Source: Paraburkholderia sp. CNPSo 3274 (GTDB lineage Bacteria; Pseudomonadota; Gammaproteobacteria; Burkholderiales; Burkholderiaceae). Taken from it: a stretch of 64,000 nt of DNA. The notes below the pieces were generated by a model. The model worked only from the letters and a program-made list of their open reading frames with translations. It was not told where the DNA came from and searched no databases. How positions within the stretch are numbered: position 1 is the first letter of the stretch; the number at the start of each line of letters is the position of its first letter. Location of the stretch: assembly GCF_024206475.1 (NCBI RefSeq), contig NZ_JAMBPR010000016.1, positions 62,001 through 126,000 of the forward strand, in the 5' to 3' direction. The translations under genes and the position numbers were made by a program. This document shows, piece after piece, positions 25,147 through 34,245 of this stretch.

Positions 25147-27522
25147 ATGAGCACCAACCGGGGTCCGTTCTCGCGCGATTCGAACCTGCGCAACGCGCCC
25201 GGCCCGGCATACACGCGTCCGCGCGCGCTGCTCGCCATTCCGCTGCTCGGCGTGCTGGTGCTCGTGCTGCTGTGGGCGGTCATCTTCACGCGTCTGTCGG
25301 TCGAGAAGGAAGCGACCCTGCGCGAGGCCACGGCCTCGGCGGCGATCCTCTCGGCGGCGCTCGAACAGCACACCGTCAAGGCGATCCATCAGGTCGACCA
25401 GATCACGCGCTTCGTGAAGTACGAGTTCGAAAAATCGCCGGGCCGCTTCGATCTCGGGAGCACGGTCGAAAAGGGAGTCGTGCAGAGCGACTCGCTCGTG
25501 CAGGTGTCGATCATCGACGAGCACGGCACGCTCGTCGCCAACACGGCCGACCCGAATCCCAAGCCCATCGACCTCTCGGACCGCGAGCACTTCAAGGTGC
25601 ACGAGCACGAGAACGACGACCAGCTCTATATCAGCAAGCCGGTGCTCGGCCGCGTGTCCAGCCACTGGACCCTGCAGATGACGCGCCGCCTCAATCACCC
25701 GGACGGCTCGTTCGCGGGCGTGGTGGTGGTCTCGGAAGACCCGAGCTACTTCACGAGCGACTTCTACAACAACGCCGCGATCGGCCGTGACGGTGTGATC
25801 GCCGTGATCTCGGACAGCGGCGCCGTGCTCGCGCGCCGCACGGGGAGCGCCGAGCGCGCGAACGGCACGTTCTCCGCGAGCGGCGTGTATCCCATTTCCG
25901 AGCATGTGTCGGGCACCTACGTCGACCCAATCGATCACGTCACGCGCATCGTCTCGTACCGCCATATCGACGGCTATCCGCTCGCCGTGCTGGTCGGACT
26001 CTCGCAGGCCGAGGAATTCGCCGACTACAACCACACGCGCGACGTCTACCTGATGATGGCGACGTTCATCTCGCTCGCCATGCTCTCGTTCTTCGCTGTG
26101 GCCACGGGACTGATCGGCAAGCTGCTCGGGCGCGAGCGCGAGATGTCGCAGCTCGTGCAGTACGACCTGCTCACGGGCCTGCCCAACCGCTACGCCACGC
26201 TGCAGCGTCTGCGCCATGAAGTCTCGCAGCCGGGCAACCTCGGGCGGCTCGCCATCCTCTTCATCGACCTCGACAACTTCAAGACGGTCAACGACACGCT
26301 CGGCCACAACGCCGGCGACATCGTGCTGCAGATGAGCGCCGCGCGCCTCGCCGACGCCGTGGGCGGCGCGGGCACGCTCGCGCGCATCGGCGGCGACGAG
26401 TTCGTGGTGATCGTGAAGGGCGACGACATCGAAAAACGCGCCATCGCGCTCGCCGAGGCCACCAATGCCGCGTTCACGCATCCGTTCGACGTGCGCGGCA
26501 GCGCCTTCGTGCTGCACGCGAGCACGGGCATCGCGCTCTTCGCGGTCGCGCACGAAAGCGAAATCGATCTGCTCAAGAAGGCCGACCTCGCGATGTACGC
26601 CGCGAAGGAAGCCGGACGCAACTGCTTTCGCTTCTACTCGCCGCAGCTCGCCCACCGCGCCGACCACCTGATGAAGTGGGAGCAGCAGTTGCGCGTCGCG
26701 CTCGCCGAGGACCAGCTCTTTCTCGCCTACCAGCCGAAGATCGATCTGCGCCGGCGCTGCATCACGGGCTTCGAAGCGCTCGTGCGCTGGAACCATCCGC
26801 AATACGGGCTCATTCCTGCGGGCGAATTCATTCCCGTGGCCGAATCCACGGGCCTCATCGTGCCCGTCGGCGACTTCGTGATCCGCACCGCGTGCGCGCA
26901 GCTCGCGCAGTGGCAGCAGCAGGGCTACGAGTCGCTCACGCTCGCCATCAACATCTCGGCGGTGCAGTTCTGGCGCGGCGACCTTTACGAGACCGTGGCG
27001 CGCGCAATCGAAGAAACCGGCATTGCCGCGCACCGGCTCGAACTCGAGATCACCGAAACCGCGATGATGGAGTACCCGGAGCTGGTATCGGAGAAGATCT
27101 TCGCGTTGAAGCGCCTTGGCGTGCGCGTCGCGCTCGACGACTTCGGCACCGGCTATTCGTCGCTCTCCTACCTCAACCGCTTCGCCGTCGACACGCTCAA
27201 GGTCGACCGCTCGTTCGTGCAGGCCATTCCCGCCGACCGGAGCGTGTGCGTGATGGTCACGGCGATCGTCAATCTCGCGCGCTCGCTCGGGCTCACGGTG
27301 GTCGTCGAAGGCACCGAAACCGAAGAGCAGATCGCGTGGCTCTCCGCACTCGGCCCGATCGAGGCGCAGGGCTTCCTGTTCTCGCGCCCCGTACCCGTGG
27401 AAGGCGTGGCCGCGCTGATCGAGCGCTTCGGCGTGTGCAGCGCGACGCAGCCGGCGGGCACGCAAGCCGCACACGAAGATCGCCGCAACGAGCGCCTGAG
27501 CGACGCGCCGCAATCGCGCTGA
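25147..27522 (+). CDS. Cache-GGDEF-EAL c-di-GMP protein
   Basis: The 791-residue protein has a membrane helix at about 29-48, a periplasmic dCache-like sensor region up to about 295 (VQVSIIDEHGTLVANT, VVVVSEDPSYF), a second helix near 300-322, a GGDEF domain with intact GGDEF at about 415-420, and an EAL domain with EAL near 543, DDFGTGYSSLSYL and VKVDRSF-like segments. Both domains keep their key motifs, so either synthesis or breakdown of c-di-GMP is possible. I see no RxxD product-inhibition site five residues before GGDEF. The ATG lacks a clear ribosome-binding site. Input signal unknown. Confidence 0.93.
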   Translation: MSTNRGPFSRDSNLRNAPGPAYTRPRALLAIPLLGVLVLVLLWAVIFTRLSVEKEATLREATASAAILSAALEQHTVKAIHQVDQITRFVKYEFEKSPGRFDLGSTVEKGVVQSDSLVQVSIIDEHGTLVANTADPNPKPIDLSDREHFKVHEHENDDQLYISKPVLGRVSSHWTLQMTRRLNHPDGSFAGVVVVSEDPSYFTSDFYNNAAIGRDGVIAVISDSGAVLARRTGSAERANGTFSASGVYPISEHVSGTYVDPIDHVTRIVSYRHIDGYPLAVLVGLSQAEEFADYNHTRDVYLMMATFISLAMLSFFAVATGLIGKLLGREREMSQLVQYDLLTGLPNRYATLQRLRHEVSQPGNLGRLAILFIDLDNFKTVNDTLGHNAGDIVLQMSAARLADAVGGAGTLARIGGDEFVVIVKGDDIEKRAIALAEATNAAFTHPFDVRGSAFVLHASTGIALFAVAHESEIDLLKKADLAMYAAKEAGRNCFRFYSPQLAHRADHLMKWEQQLRVALAEDQLFLAYQPKIDLRRRCITGFEALVRWNHPQYGLIPAGEFIPVAESTGLIVPVGDFVIRTACAQLAQWQQQGYESLTLAINISAVQFWRGDLYETVARAIEETGIAAHRLELEITETAMMEYPELVSEKIFALKRLGVRVALDDFGTGYSSLSYLNRFAVDTLKVDRSFVQAIPADRSVCVMVTAIVNLARSLGLTVVVEGTETEEQIAWLSALGPIEAQGFLFSRPVPVEGVAALIERFGVCSATQPAGTQAAHEDRRNERLSDAPQSR

Positions 27523-27631
27523 CGCCAGGCCAGCGCAGGTTGCGCGTTTTTCACGCGTTTTCGAGTGAGTTGCGCGAAGCGCGTGCCTTCGCGCACAGAC
27601 CCGCACTGACCTTCGCACGCATGATGCAGCC

Positions 27632-28837
27632 ATGCAAACCCGCACCGACGAAGCGATCGCGGCGCTAATCCGCGACCATCACGAACCGCTCCTGACGCTC
27701 TTTCGCGTCGTGCTGACCGTGTCCGCGGTCTCATGGGGGGGCCTCGCGCTCATGGCGCAACTGGAGCAGCACTACGTGGAGCGCGAAGCGCGGCTCACGC
27801 AAACCGCGTTCTCGGATCTGGTAGCCCTCGCCTGGATGGTGCCGGGGCCGGTGGGCTGCAACGTCGCGGTGCAACTCGGCCACGCGCTGCGCGGACGCGC
27901 GGGCGCCTGGGTCGCGGGCGTGGCGAGCGTGCTGCCCTTCTTCGCGCTGATGACGGTGTTCGCCATTTTCTACCGCACGCCGCTCGTGCATGCGGTCGCC
28001 TCGCGCACGCTGCTCGACCATTTCAGCGTGGTGCTCGCCATGCTGATCGGCGTGACCTGGTATCGGCAAACGCGTGCGCTCGTGCGCGGCCCGCTCGAAT
28101 GGGGCGTGGCGCTCGTGGCCTGCGCGGCCCTCGCGCTCGCGGCGAGCGGCGCGGCCTACGTGGCGATTCTGCTCGCCGCATTTGCCGCGGGCTGGCTCGC
28201 GAGCCCTGTGCGTTCGCAGCGGCTCGAATTGCGCGTGACGCGACGCGACGTGCAGTTGCTCGCCGCGCTCGCCGCGCTGATCGTCGTGTTCGCGCTGCCG
28301 CTGCCGCATCGGCTCGACTCGGCGCTGCTCTGGCCGCGTCTCGCGGGCGCAGGCATGACGCTGTTCGGTGGCGGCTTTTCGGCGCTGCCCGTGTTGAAAA
28401 CGCTGTTCGTCACGCCCGCGGTAGGCATCACCAACGACGACTTCACGCTGGCGTTCACGCTCTCCCCGCTTTCGCCGGGGCCGCTCCTGAACGTCGTGCC
28501 CTTCTTCGGTTATCTCGTGGATGGCTGGGTCGGCGCATTCGTCGCCACGCTCGCGCTCTTCGTGCCGTCGGGCTGCCTCGTCGTGCTCGCGCGGCGGCAC
28601 CTGCACCGCATGAAGGCGAACCCGCGCTTCGAGCACGCCATGCGCGTGCTGCGCGCCGCGACCACCGCGTTCCTCGCGATCGCCGTCTGGCACATCGCGC
28701 GGCACGTGCCGCTGCATCCGTCGTATCTGCTGACGGCCGTCTTCTCGGCGATGTGCTTCGGCAAGCTCAAGCTCCCCGCTTACGCGGTCTACGCGACGGT
28801 AGGACTCGCGTGCGGGGCGTGGCTGCTGTTAGCCTGA
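27632..28837 (+). CDS. chrA: Chromate transporter, ChrA family
   Basis: The 401-residue protein has two homologous CHR halves, the long-chain ChrA form. The first half has WGGLALMAQLEQHYVERE and LAWMVPGPVGCNVAVQLGHALRG; the second has FGGGFSALPVLKTLFV, a TNDDFTLAF helix, and SPGPLLNVVPFFGYL. About ten or eleven membrane helices are predicted. ChrA proteins export chromate across the inner membrane. No chrB-type regulator or other resistance gene adjoins it, so physiological chromate export is inferred from the family. It converges on the deacetylase gene with 20 bases between. Confidence 0.9.
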   Translation: MQTRTDEAIAALIRDHHEPLLTLFRVVLTVSAVSWGGLALMAQLEQHYVEREARLTQTAFSDLVALAWMVPGPVGCNVAVQLGHALRGRAGAWVAGVASVLPFFALMTVFAIFYRTPLVHAVASRTLLDHFSVVLAMLIGVTWYRQTRALVRGPLEWGVALVACAALALAASGAAYVAILLAAFAAGWLASPVRSQRLELRVTRRDVQLLAALAALIVVFALPLPHRLDSALLWPRLAGAGMTLFGGGFSALPVLKTLFVTPAVGITNDDFTLAFTLSPLSPGPLLNVVPFFGYLVDGWVGAFVATLALFVPSGCLVVLARRHLHRMKANPRFEHAMRVLRAATTAFLAIAVWHIARHVPLHPSYLLTAVFSAMCFGKLKLPAYAVYATVGLACGAWLLLA

Positions 28838-28857
28838 AGCGCGCGTTCACGCGCTGA

Positions 28858-29880
28858 TCAGCGCGCTCCCGTAAAGCCAACGAAGAACGCGCGCGCGTTG
28901 TCTTCGAGGCTTTCGAGGTGATAGCCGCCTTCCTGCACGATCACCGAAGGCAGGCCGAGCGCGCCGATCGCCGTGCCGAGCCGGCCAAAGCCCTCAGTGG
29001 TCACGGCGACTTTCGACTGCGGATCGTCCTTGTAGATGTCGAAGCCGAGCGCCAGCACGAGCGCGTCCGGCTCGAAGCGCTTGAGCACGCGCAGCGCCGC
29101 TTCCACGCGCTCGAAGAAGTCGGCTTCGGATGCGCCATGCGGCATCGGCAGATTGACGTTGTAACCCTCGCCTGCACCATTGCCGCGCTCTTCCTCGTAG
29201 CCCGCGACCACGGGATAGAAGTTGGTCGGATCGCCGTGGATCGAGATGTAGAGCACGTCGCTGCGGCCGTAGAAAATCTCCTGGACGCCCTGGCCGTGGT
29301 GCATGTCGGTGTCGAGGATCGCCACGCGCTTGAAGCGGCTGCGCAGCGACTGCGCCGCGATGGCCGCGTTGTTCAGATAGCAGAAGCCGCCCGCCGCGTC
29401 CGCGCGCGCGTGGTGGCCGGGCGGACGCGAGAGTGCGTACGACTCGCGCGCGCCCTCGTTCACGCACGCCGCCGCCGCCAGCGCGCTTTGTGCCGACCAG
29501 TAGGCCGCACGCCAGGTGTTCGCGCCAATGGGGCAACTCCCGTCCGCGAGATAGCGCGCCGCCTGCGCGAGCACGCCGCGCAGCGGATTCGGCTCGCGCA
29601 CGTAGATGTTCGACATCACCTCTTCGCCCCAATCTTCGGGCACGCGCTTCCATTCGGTGTGCGCTTCCTCGAGAAAGCGCAGATAGTTCATGTCGTGCAC
29701 GGCGGCGATGGGCGCAGTGCCGAAGTCGGCGGGCGCCTGCACGTCGAAGCCGAGCGAGCGCGCCGCGGCAACGAGATGCTCGGCGCGCTGCGGCACTTCC
29801 TGCGGCTCACGCAACTGGCCGCGCGAGAAATACGCGCGCGGATGGTGCAGCAGCTGATCGGGGTGAAACCAGGTCTTCAC
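28858..29880 (-). CDS. Acetylpolyamine amidohydrolase-like (histone deacetylase family)
   Basis: From the GTG at 29880 (GGAGAA 6 bases before) the product is 340 residues. It belongs to the arginase/deacetylase fold: SRPPGHHARAD with the paired catalytic histidines, ILDTDMHHGQGVQEIFY with zinc-binding Asp and His, GFDIYKDDPQ with the third ligand, and QEGGYHLE with the catalytic Tyr. FYPVVAGYEEERG fits the acetylpolyamine amidohydrolase branch, which removes acetyl groups from acetylated polyamines or similar amides. The gene is third in a minus-strand operon after an MHS transporter and an M20 amidohydrolase. The substrate is inferred. Confidence 0.9.
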   Translation of the reverse strand: MKTWFHPDQLLHHPRAYFSRGQLREPQEVPQRAEHLVAAARSLGFDVQAPADFGTAPIAAVHDMNYLRFLEEAHTEWKRVPEDWGEEVMSNIYVREPNPLRGVLAQAARYLADGSCPIGANTWRAAYWSAQSALAAAACVNEGARESYALSRPPGHHARADAAGGFCYLNNAAIAAQSLRSRFKRVAILDTDMHHGQGVQEIFYGRSDVLYISIHGDPTNFYPVVAGYEEERGNGAGEGYNVNLPMPHGASEADFFERVEAALRVLKRFEPDALVLALGFDIYKDDPQSKVAVTTEGFGRLGTAIGALGLPSVIVQEGGYHLESLEDNARAFFVGFTGAR

Positions 29881-29903
29881 GTTCAGTTCTCCTTCTATTT
29901 CTT

Positions 29904-31187
29904 TTACGCGTCGGCCGAGCTTGCCACTTCGGCGGCCTGGCGCACACCCGCGCGCACCGCGATAGCGTTCAGCAGTACGTTCGCGCCAGCCGTGATGTCT
30001 TCCGGCAAGGCGTCCTCGGCTTCGTTGTGCGACAGACCGTCCACGCAGGGAATGAACACCATCGCGGTCGGGCAGTAGCGCGCGAGGTGAATCGCGTCGT
30101 GACCCGCGCCGCTCACGATACGCTCGTGCGGATAACCCAGGCGCGCCGTTGCCTGCGCGACCTGTTCGACACACTCCGCGTCGAACGGCGTGGCAGGGCT
30201 CGTCCAGCAATGCGCGATCTGCATGCCGAGGCCGCGCGCCGCGGCCACGTCCGCGCATAGCGCGCGCAAGTCGCGCTCCATCGCGTCGAGTTGCGCATCG
30301 TCGGGATGGCGCAGATCGACAGTGAACGTCAGGCTCGCCGCAATCGTGTTGCGCGACGAGTTCGCGATCTGCGCCTGGCCGATCGTCACCAGACCGAGGG
30401 GTGCGTAGCGCGCCATCGTGCGTTCGATGTCGAGCGACATCTGCGCCGCGCCGAACCACGCATCCTTGCGATAGCGCATCGGCGTCGTGCCCGCGTGCGC
30501 GGCCACGCCCGTTACGTTCACGTCGAACCAGCGGATCGCCTGGCCGCCCGTCACGACGCCGATGGTCGTGCCGTTCGCCTCCAGAATCGGGCCCTGCTCG
30601 ATATGGGCTTCGAAGTAGGCGTCGACAGCCACGCCTTGCACGGCACGCGTGCCGCGTGCGCCGCATGCGTCGAGCGCGGCGCCGAGCGTCACGCCGTCGG
30701 CGTCCGTGCGTGCCAGTGCGTCCGCCAGCGTCATCGCGCCCGCGAACACCGCCGAACCCAGCATCGCCGGCGTGAAGCGCGCGCCCTCCTCGTTGGTCCA
30801 CGAGCAGATCTCGATCGGCTTCACGGTGCGTGCGCCCGCGTCGTTGAGCGCGCGCACGACTTCGAGCGCGGCGAGCACCCCATACACGCCGTCGAAGCGG
30901 CCGCCTTCGGGCTGCGTGTCGAGATGGCTGCCCATCAGCACGGGCGCGGCCTGCGCGTCGTCGCCTTCGCGGCGCGCGAACAGGTTCCCCACTTCGTCGG
31001 TCCACACCGACATGCCCGCCTCGCGGCACCAGCGCGAGAACAGCTCACGGCCGCGCTGGTCTTCCTCGGTGAGCGCGAGGCGGCGCACGCCGCCACCCGC
31101 CGTCGCGCCAATGCGCGCCATCTCCATGAGGCTCGCCCACAGGCGCGGGCCGTCGATCTGCAAAAGGTCTTTCATCGCTACTTCCAC
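29904..31187 (-). CDS. M20 family Zn-dependent amidase (hydantoinase/carbamoylase type)
   Basis: The 427-residue protein has the M20 core with GSHLDTQPEGGRFDGVYGVL (zinc ligands His and Asp), WTNEEGARF with the catalytic base Glu pair, EAHIEQGPILE, and GAGHDAIH near the end. This pattern is that of N-carbamoyl-L-amino acid hydrolases, beta-ureidopropionases and allantoate amidohydrolases. A second ATG (MKDLL) lies 12 bases inside. The gene is 23 bases upstream of the deacetylase and 36 downstream of the transporter gene, so it is part of one operon. The exact substrate is not known. Confidence 0.9.
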   Translation of the reverse strand: MEVAMKDLLQIDGPRLWASLMEMARIGATAGGGVRRLALTEEDQRGRELFSRWCREAGMSVWTDEVGNLFARREGDDAQAAPVLMGSHLDTQPEGGRFDGVYGVLAALEVVRALNDAGARTVKPIEICSWTNEEGARFTPAMLGSAVFAGAMTLADALARTDADGVTLGAALDACGARGTRAVQGVAVDAYFEAHIEQGPILEANGTTIGVVTGGQAIRWFDVNVTGVAAHAGTTPMRYRKDAWFGAAQMSLDIERTMARYAPLGLVTIGQAQIANSSRNTIAASLTFTVDLRHPDDAQLDAMERDLRALCADVAAARGLGMQIAHCWTSPATPFDAECVEQVAQATARLGYPHERIVSGAGHDAIHLARYCPTAMVFIPCVDGLSHNEAEDALPEDITAGANVLLNAIAVRAGVRQAAEVASSADA

Positions 31188-31223
31188 TCCGGTCGAACAA
31201 TGGGTTACGTGAGGCTCAACGCA

Positions 31224-32543
31224 TCAGCGCGCACTCAGCGCCTCGGCGGCCGCGTCGTCATGCGCATGCTGGTGGCGGCGCGCGTCGAGCGCGACGATGC
31301 ACAGCAGCGAGACGCCCGCGAGGCACGTATAGAACACGGCGAGCGGCCACCACTGCCCCACGTAGCGATGCGCGAGCCACGTGCCGACGAGCGGCGTGAG
31401 GCCGCCCGCGATGGCGCCGCACACCTGGTAAGAGAGCGATATCGCGGAGTAGCGCACACGCGTAGGGAACACGCCGGAAACGAAGCCCGCGATCACCGAA
31501 TAGAAGCTCGCCATGCAGACCACGGCGATCGCGATGCCGATCACCATCGGCACGACCTTGCCGCTTTGCACGAGCACGAACATCGGATACGGCGAGAGCA
31601 TCGCAGCGAGCGCCGCGCACTTGAGGAAGCGCGCGCCGCCCGTGCGTTCGGCGAGCCACGCGGCGAGCGGCTGCACGAGGAACTGGATGATCGCGACCGC
31701 GAACAGACAGTCGAGAATCAACGAGCGCGTGATGCCGACGTACTGCGTGGTATAGGCGATCATGAACGTGTTGGTGAAGTACACGCCCGCGATGCCGATG
31801 GTATTCGCGCCGATGCACAGCAGCACGAGGCCCCACGCCGAGCGGAACACTTCGGCGACGGGCAGCTTGAGCGTGCGGCGCTGGTCCTTGAGCTTCTCGA
31901 ACTCGGGCGACTCGTTCACGCCGAGCCGGATCATGATGCCGACCACGAGCAGCACCGTCGAAACGAGAAACGGCAGACGCCAGCCCCAGGAAAGAAAGTC
32001 GGCCTTGTCGAGCGATGTGACCGAGCGGAACGCGAGCAGCGAAAGAATCAGGCCCGCAGGCGAACCCAACTGCGCAAACGAGGCGAAGAACGTGCGGCGG
32101 CCTTCGGGCGCGTGCTCGCCCGCCATCAGCACCGCGCCGCCCCACTCGCCGCCCACGGCGATGCCCTGCACCACGCGCAACAGCACGAGCAGCACCGGCG
32201 CGAGCATCCCCACGCTCGCATATGAAGGCAGCAGGCCGACGCAGACGGTGGCGACGCCCATCATCATCAGCGTGATCATGAGCGCTTTCTTGCGGCCGAT
32301 GCGGTCGCCGAAGTGGCCGAAGATCAGGCCGCCGAGCGGGCGCGCGAAGAACCCGACGGCGAAGGTCGCGAACGACGCCATCGTGCTCACGAAGCGGTCT
32401 TCAGAAGGGAAATACAACTCGCCGAACACCAGCGCAGCGGCCGTGGCGTAGATGTAGAAGTCGTACCACTCGATCATCGTGCCGATGAACGCCGCGGCGG
32501 CGGCGCGCACCGGTTGCCGGGTGTTGGGTTGCGGGTTAGCCAT
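31224..32543 (-). CDS. MFS transporter, metabolite:H+ symporter (MHS) family
   Basis: From the ATG at 32543 the product is 439 residues with 12 predicted membrane helices. The start FIGTMIEWYDFYIYATAAALVF, the GHFGDRIGRKKALMI loop, and GIAVGGEWGGAVLMAGEHAP are the defining segments of the MHS branch (ShiA, ProP, citrate carriers). Ribosome-binding site GAAGGAGA lies before the ATG. It is the first gene of the operon with the M20 hydrolase and the deacetylase, and faces a divergent LysR gene. It probably imports the compound hydrolysed downstream; a His/Ala-rich tail follows the last helix. Confidence 0.93.
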   Translation of the reverse strand: MANPQPNTRQPVRAAAAAFIGTMIEWYDFYIYATAAALVFGELYFPSEDRFVSTMASFATFAVGFFARPLGGLIFGHFGDRIGRKKALMITLMMMGVATVCVGLLPSYASVGMLAPVLLVLLRVVQGIAVGGEWGGAVLMAGEHAPEGRRTFFASFAQLGSPAGLILSLLAFRSVTSLDKADFLSWGWRLPFLVSTVLLVVGIMIRLGVNESPEFEKLKDQRRTLKLPVAEVFRSAWGLVLLCIGANTIGIAGVYFTNTFMIAYTTQYVGITRSLILDCLFAVAIIQFLVQPLAAWLAERTGGARFLKCAALAAMLSPYPMFVLVQSGKVVPMVIGIAIAVVCMASFYSVIAGFVSGVFPTRVRYSAISLSYQVCGAIAGGLTPLVGTWLAHRYVGQWWPLAVFYTCLAGVSLLCIVALDARRHQHAHDDAAAEALSAR

Positions 32544-32641
32544 GCGTCGGTCTCCTTCAGGCTTCAGGCGCGTCTGGGATGAGTTTGTGTTGCATGCACG
32601 CTTTATCGCTAGCCACAAATCATTAGTCAAATTTCGCGTTA

Positions 32642-32656
32642 TTATTCAGCGCATAA
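32642..32656. promoter_or_regulatory. LysR-type T-N11-A operator candidate
   Basis: TTAT-N7-ATAA at 32642-32656 fits the T-N11-A palindrome bound by LysR-type regulators. It lies in the 158-base divergent region of the MHS operon and the LysR gene, in an AT-rich stretch (32604-32675) that must also hold both promoters. The assignment is from position and motif only. Confidence 0.55.
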
Positions 32657-32701
32657 ATTCAACTAATACCCTTGGCGCAGCAACGCGCCGGGAGACCGCC
32701 C

Positions 32702-33652
32702 ATGCGCGCCGACACCACCCGCTTTCTGAACGACCGTCTCGACTGGAACCTGCTGCGCACCTATCTCGCGATCATGCAGGAGCGCAGCCTGAGCCGCGCC
32801 GCCGCGCGCCTCTACGTCACGCAGCCGGCCGTGAGCCAGGCGCTCAAGCGCCTCGAAGACGCGCTCGGCCGCAAGCTCATCGAGCGCCGCGGCGCGCAGT
32901 TCGTGCCGACCGAGGCAGGCGATGAGGTCTATCGCATTGCGAGCGACATTTACGGCGCGATTTCCCAGCTCGAAACCGGACTCGACGAACGCACCGCCGA
33001 CATCACCGGCTCGATCCGCCTGCTCACGGTGAGCCGTATCGAGTCGCGCGTGTACGATGAATTTCTCGCGGAATTCCACACGGCCTACCCGCGCATCGAT
33101 CTGCAGATCGAAGTGATGCGCTCGTCGGACATTATCTCGTCGCTGCTGCAAAAGACCGCGACCGCGGGCTTGAGCCTGTGCCGCACGCCCATCGACAAGC
33201 TGGACATGCGCTGCTTTCTGCGCCAGCGCTACGCGATGTTCTGCGGCCGGCATCACCGGCTGTTCGGGCTCTCTCAGTTGACGATGGACGACCTGCTCGC
33301 GGAGAACTTCGTCTCCTTCACGAGCGACCAGATTGGCGACAGCCTGTCGCCGCTCACGGTGTTTCGCGACCAGCGCGGCTTCACGGGGCGGATCGTGGCG
33401 TCGTCACCGAGTCTGGACGAGGTGCGGCGGCTGATCTTTGCGGGCTTCGGCATTGGCTGCCTGCCCGAGCATACGGTGCGGGACGATCTGGCGCGGCAGC
33501 GCCTGTGGCGGCTGCCGCCGGAGGAAGGGCTTGTGGACGTCGATATCCACTTGCTGTGGCATCGCGAACGCAAGCGCAATGCGGCCGAAGAAGCGTTCTT
33601 CGACGCAATGGAGCGCTGCATGCAGCGCCACGCGCTCGCGGAGCGCCTGTAA
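32702..33652 (+). CDS. LysR family transcriptional regulator
   Basis: The 316-residue protein has the LysR N-terminal helix-turn-helix at about 15-75 (LLRTYLAIMQERSLSRAAARLYVTQPAVSQALKRLE) and a substrate-binding effector domain at about 100-300. The gene is divergent from the MHS transporter operon, the arrangement typical for the regulator of that operon, and the T-N11-A site lies between. The ligand is presumably a substrate or product of the amidohydrolase/deacetylase. No sign of truncation. Confidence 0.94.
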   Translation: MRADTTRFLNDRLDWNLLRTYLAIMQERSLSRAAARLYVTQPAVSQALKRLEDALGRKLIERRGAQFVPTEAGDEVYRIASDIYGAISQLETGLDERTADITGSIRLLTVSRIESRVYDEFLAEFHTAYPRIDLQIEVMRSSDIISSLLQKTATAGLSLCRTPIDKLDMRCFLRQRYAMFCGRHHRLFGLSQLTMDDLLAENFVSFTSDQIGDSLSPLTVFRDQRGFTGRIVASSPSLDEVRRLIFAGFGIGCLPEHTVRDDLARQRLWRLPPEEGLVDVDIHLLWHRERKRNAAEEAFFDAMERCMQRHALAERL

Positions 33653-33691
33653 AACCTCTGGCGCGGGCCGCGAACGTTGCAGGAGAAACGA

Positions 33692-34150
33692 TTAGAACCC
33701 GCGCGCGAGCACGGCAACGCCGATCGTCACGATACCCAGCACGAGATTGATGACGACGAGCCGGCGCACGGTGCCCACGGCGCGCGCGCCGTCGGGCCAC
33801 TTCTGCGCTTGCACGGCGCGGCGAATGCGCGGAAACACGGCGAAGCGGATGTGCCCGAAGATCAGCATCATCAGCACGCCCAGGCCCGCCATGGCATGCA
33901 GTTGCCAGGTGGCATGCTCGCCGCCGAACTGCATGAGCAGGAAGCCGCCGGTCAGCAGGATCACGATGACCGAGACGCCCACCCAGTTAAAGAAGCGGCC
34001 GAACACCGATTCGATGAGCGGCAGGCGCAACTGCGGCGAGAGGTCTTCGAGCGCCGGGCGCAAACAGAAGTGCGCGAAGATCATGCCGCCGACCCAGACG
34101 GCGACACCCAGCAGATGCAGAAAGAGCGCGACTGCGATCGCGTGGCCCAT
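33692..34150 (-). CDS. CopD family membrane protein
   Basis: The 152-residue protein has four predicted membrane helices, beginning MGHAIAVALFLHLLGVAVWVGG with a membrane histidine, as in CopD-like (copper export/uptake-related) domains. The family includes CopD of the copper-resistance operon, but here the domain stands alone, with no CopC. Metal transport is therefore only a possibility. It lies downstream of parC on the same strand, with 95 bases between. Confidence 0.75.
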   Translation of the reverse strand: MGHAIAVALFLHLLGVAVWVGGMIFAHFCLRPALEDLSPQLRLPLIESVFGRFFNWVGVSVIVILLTGGFLLMQFGGEHATWQLHAMAGLGVLMMLIFGHIRFAVFPRIRRAVQAQKWPDGARAVGTVRRLVVINLVLGIVTIGVAVLARGF

Positions 34151-34245
34151 GCTTGAATTCCCTCGTAACGTGTCGTTATGCGGCGCGAGCCGTTGTGCGC
34201 GGCATTATTCCATGCCGCACCGCGATTCGCGCCGGATATGCTCTT

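Noticed and set aside
25075..27645. Long antisense frame over the GGDEF-EAL gene
   Set aside because: The plus-strand protein has full domain motifs. The antisense product is Arg/Glu/His-rich low complexity, typical of an antisense shadow.
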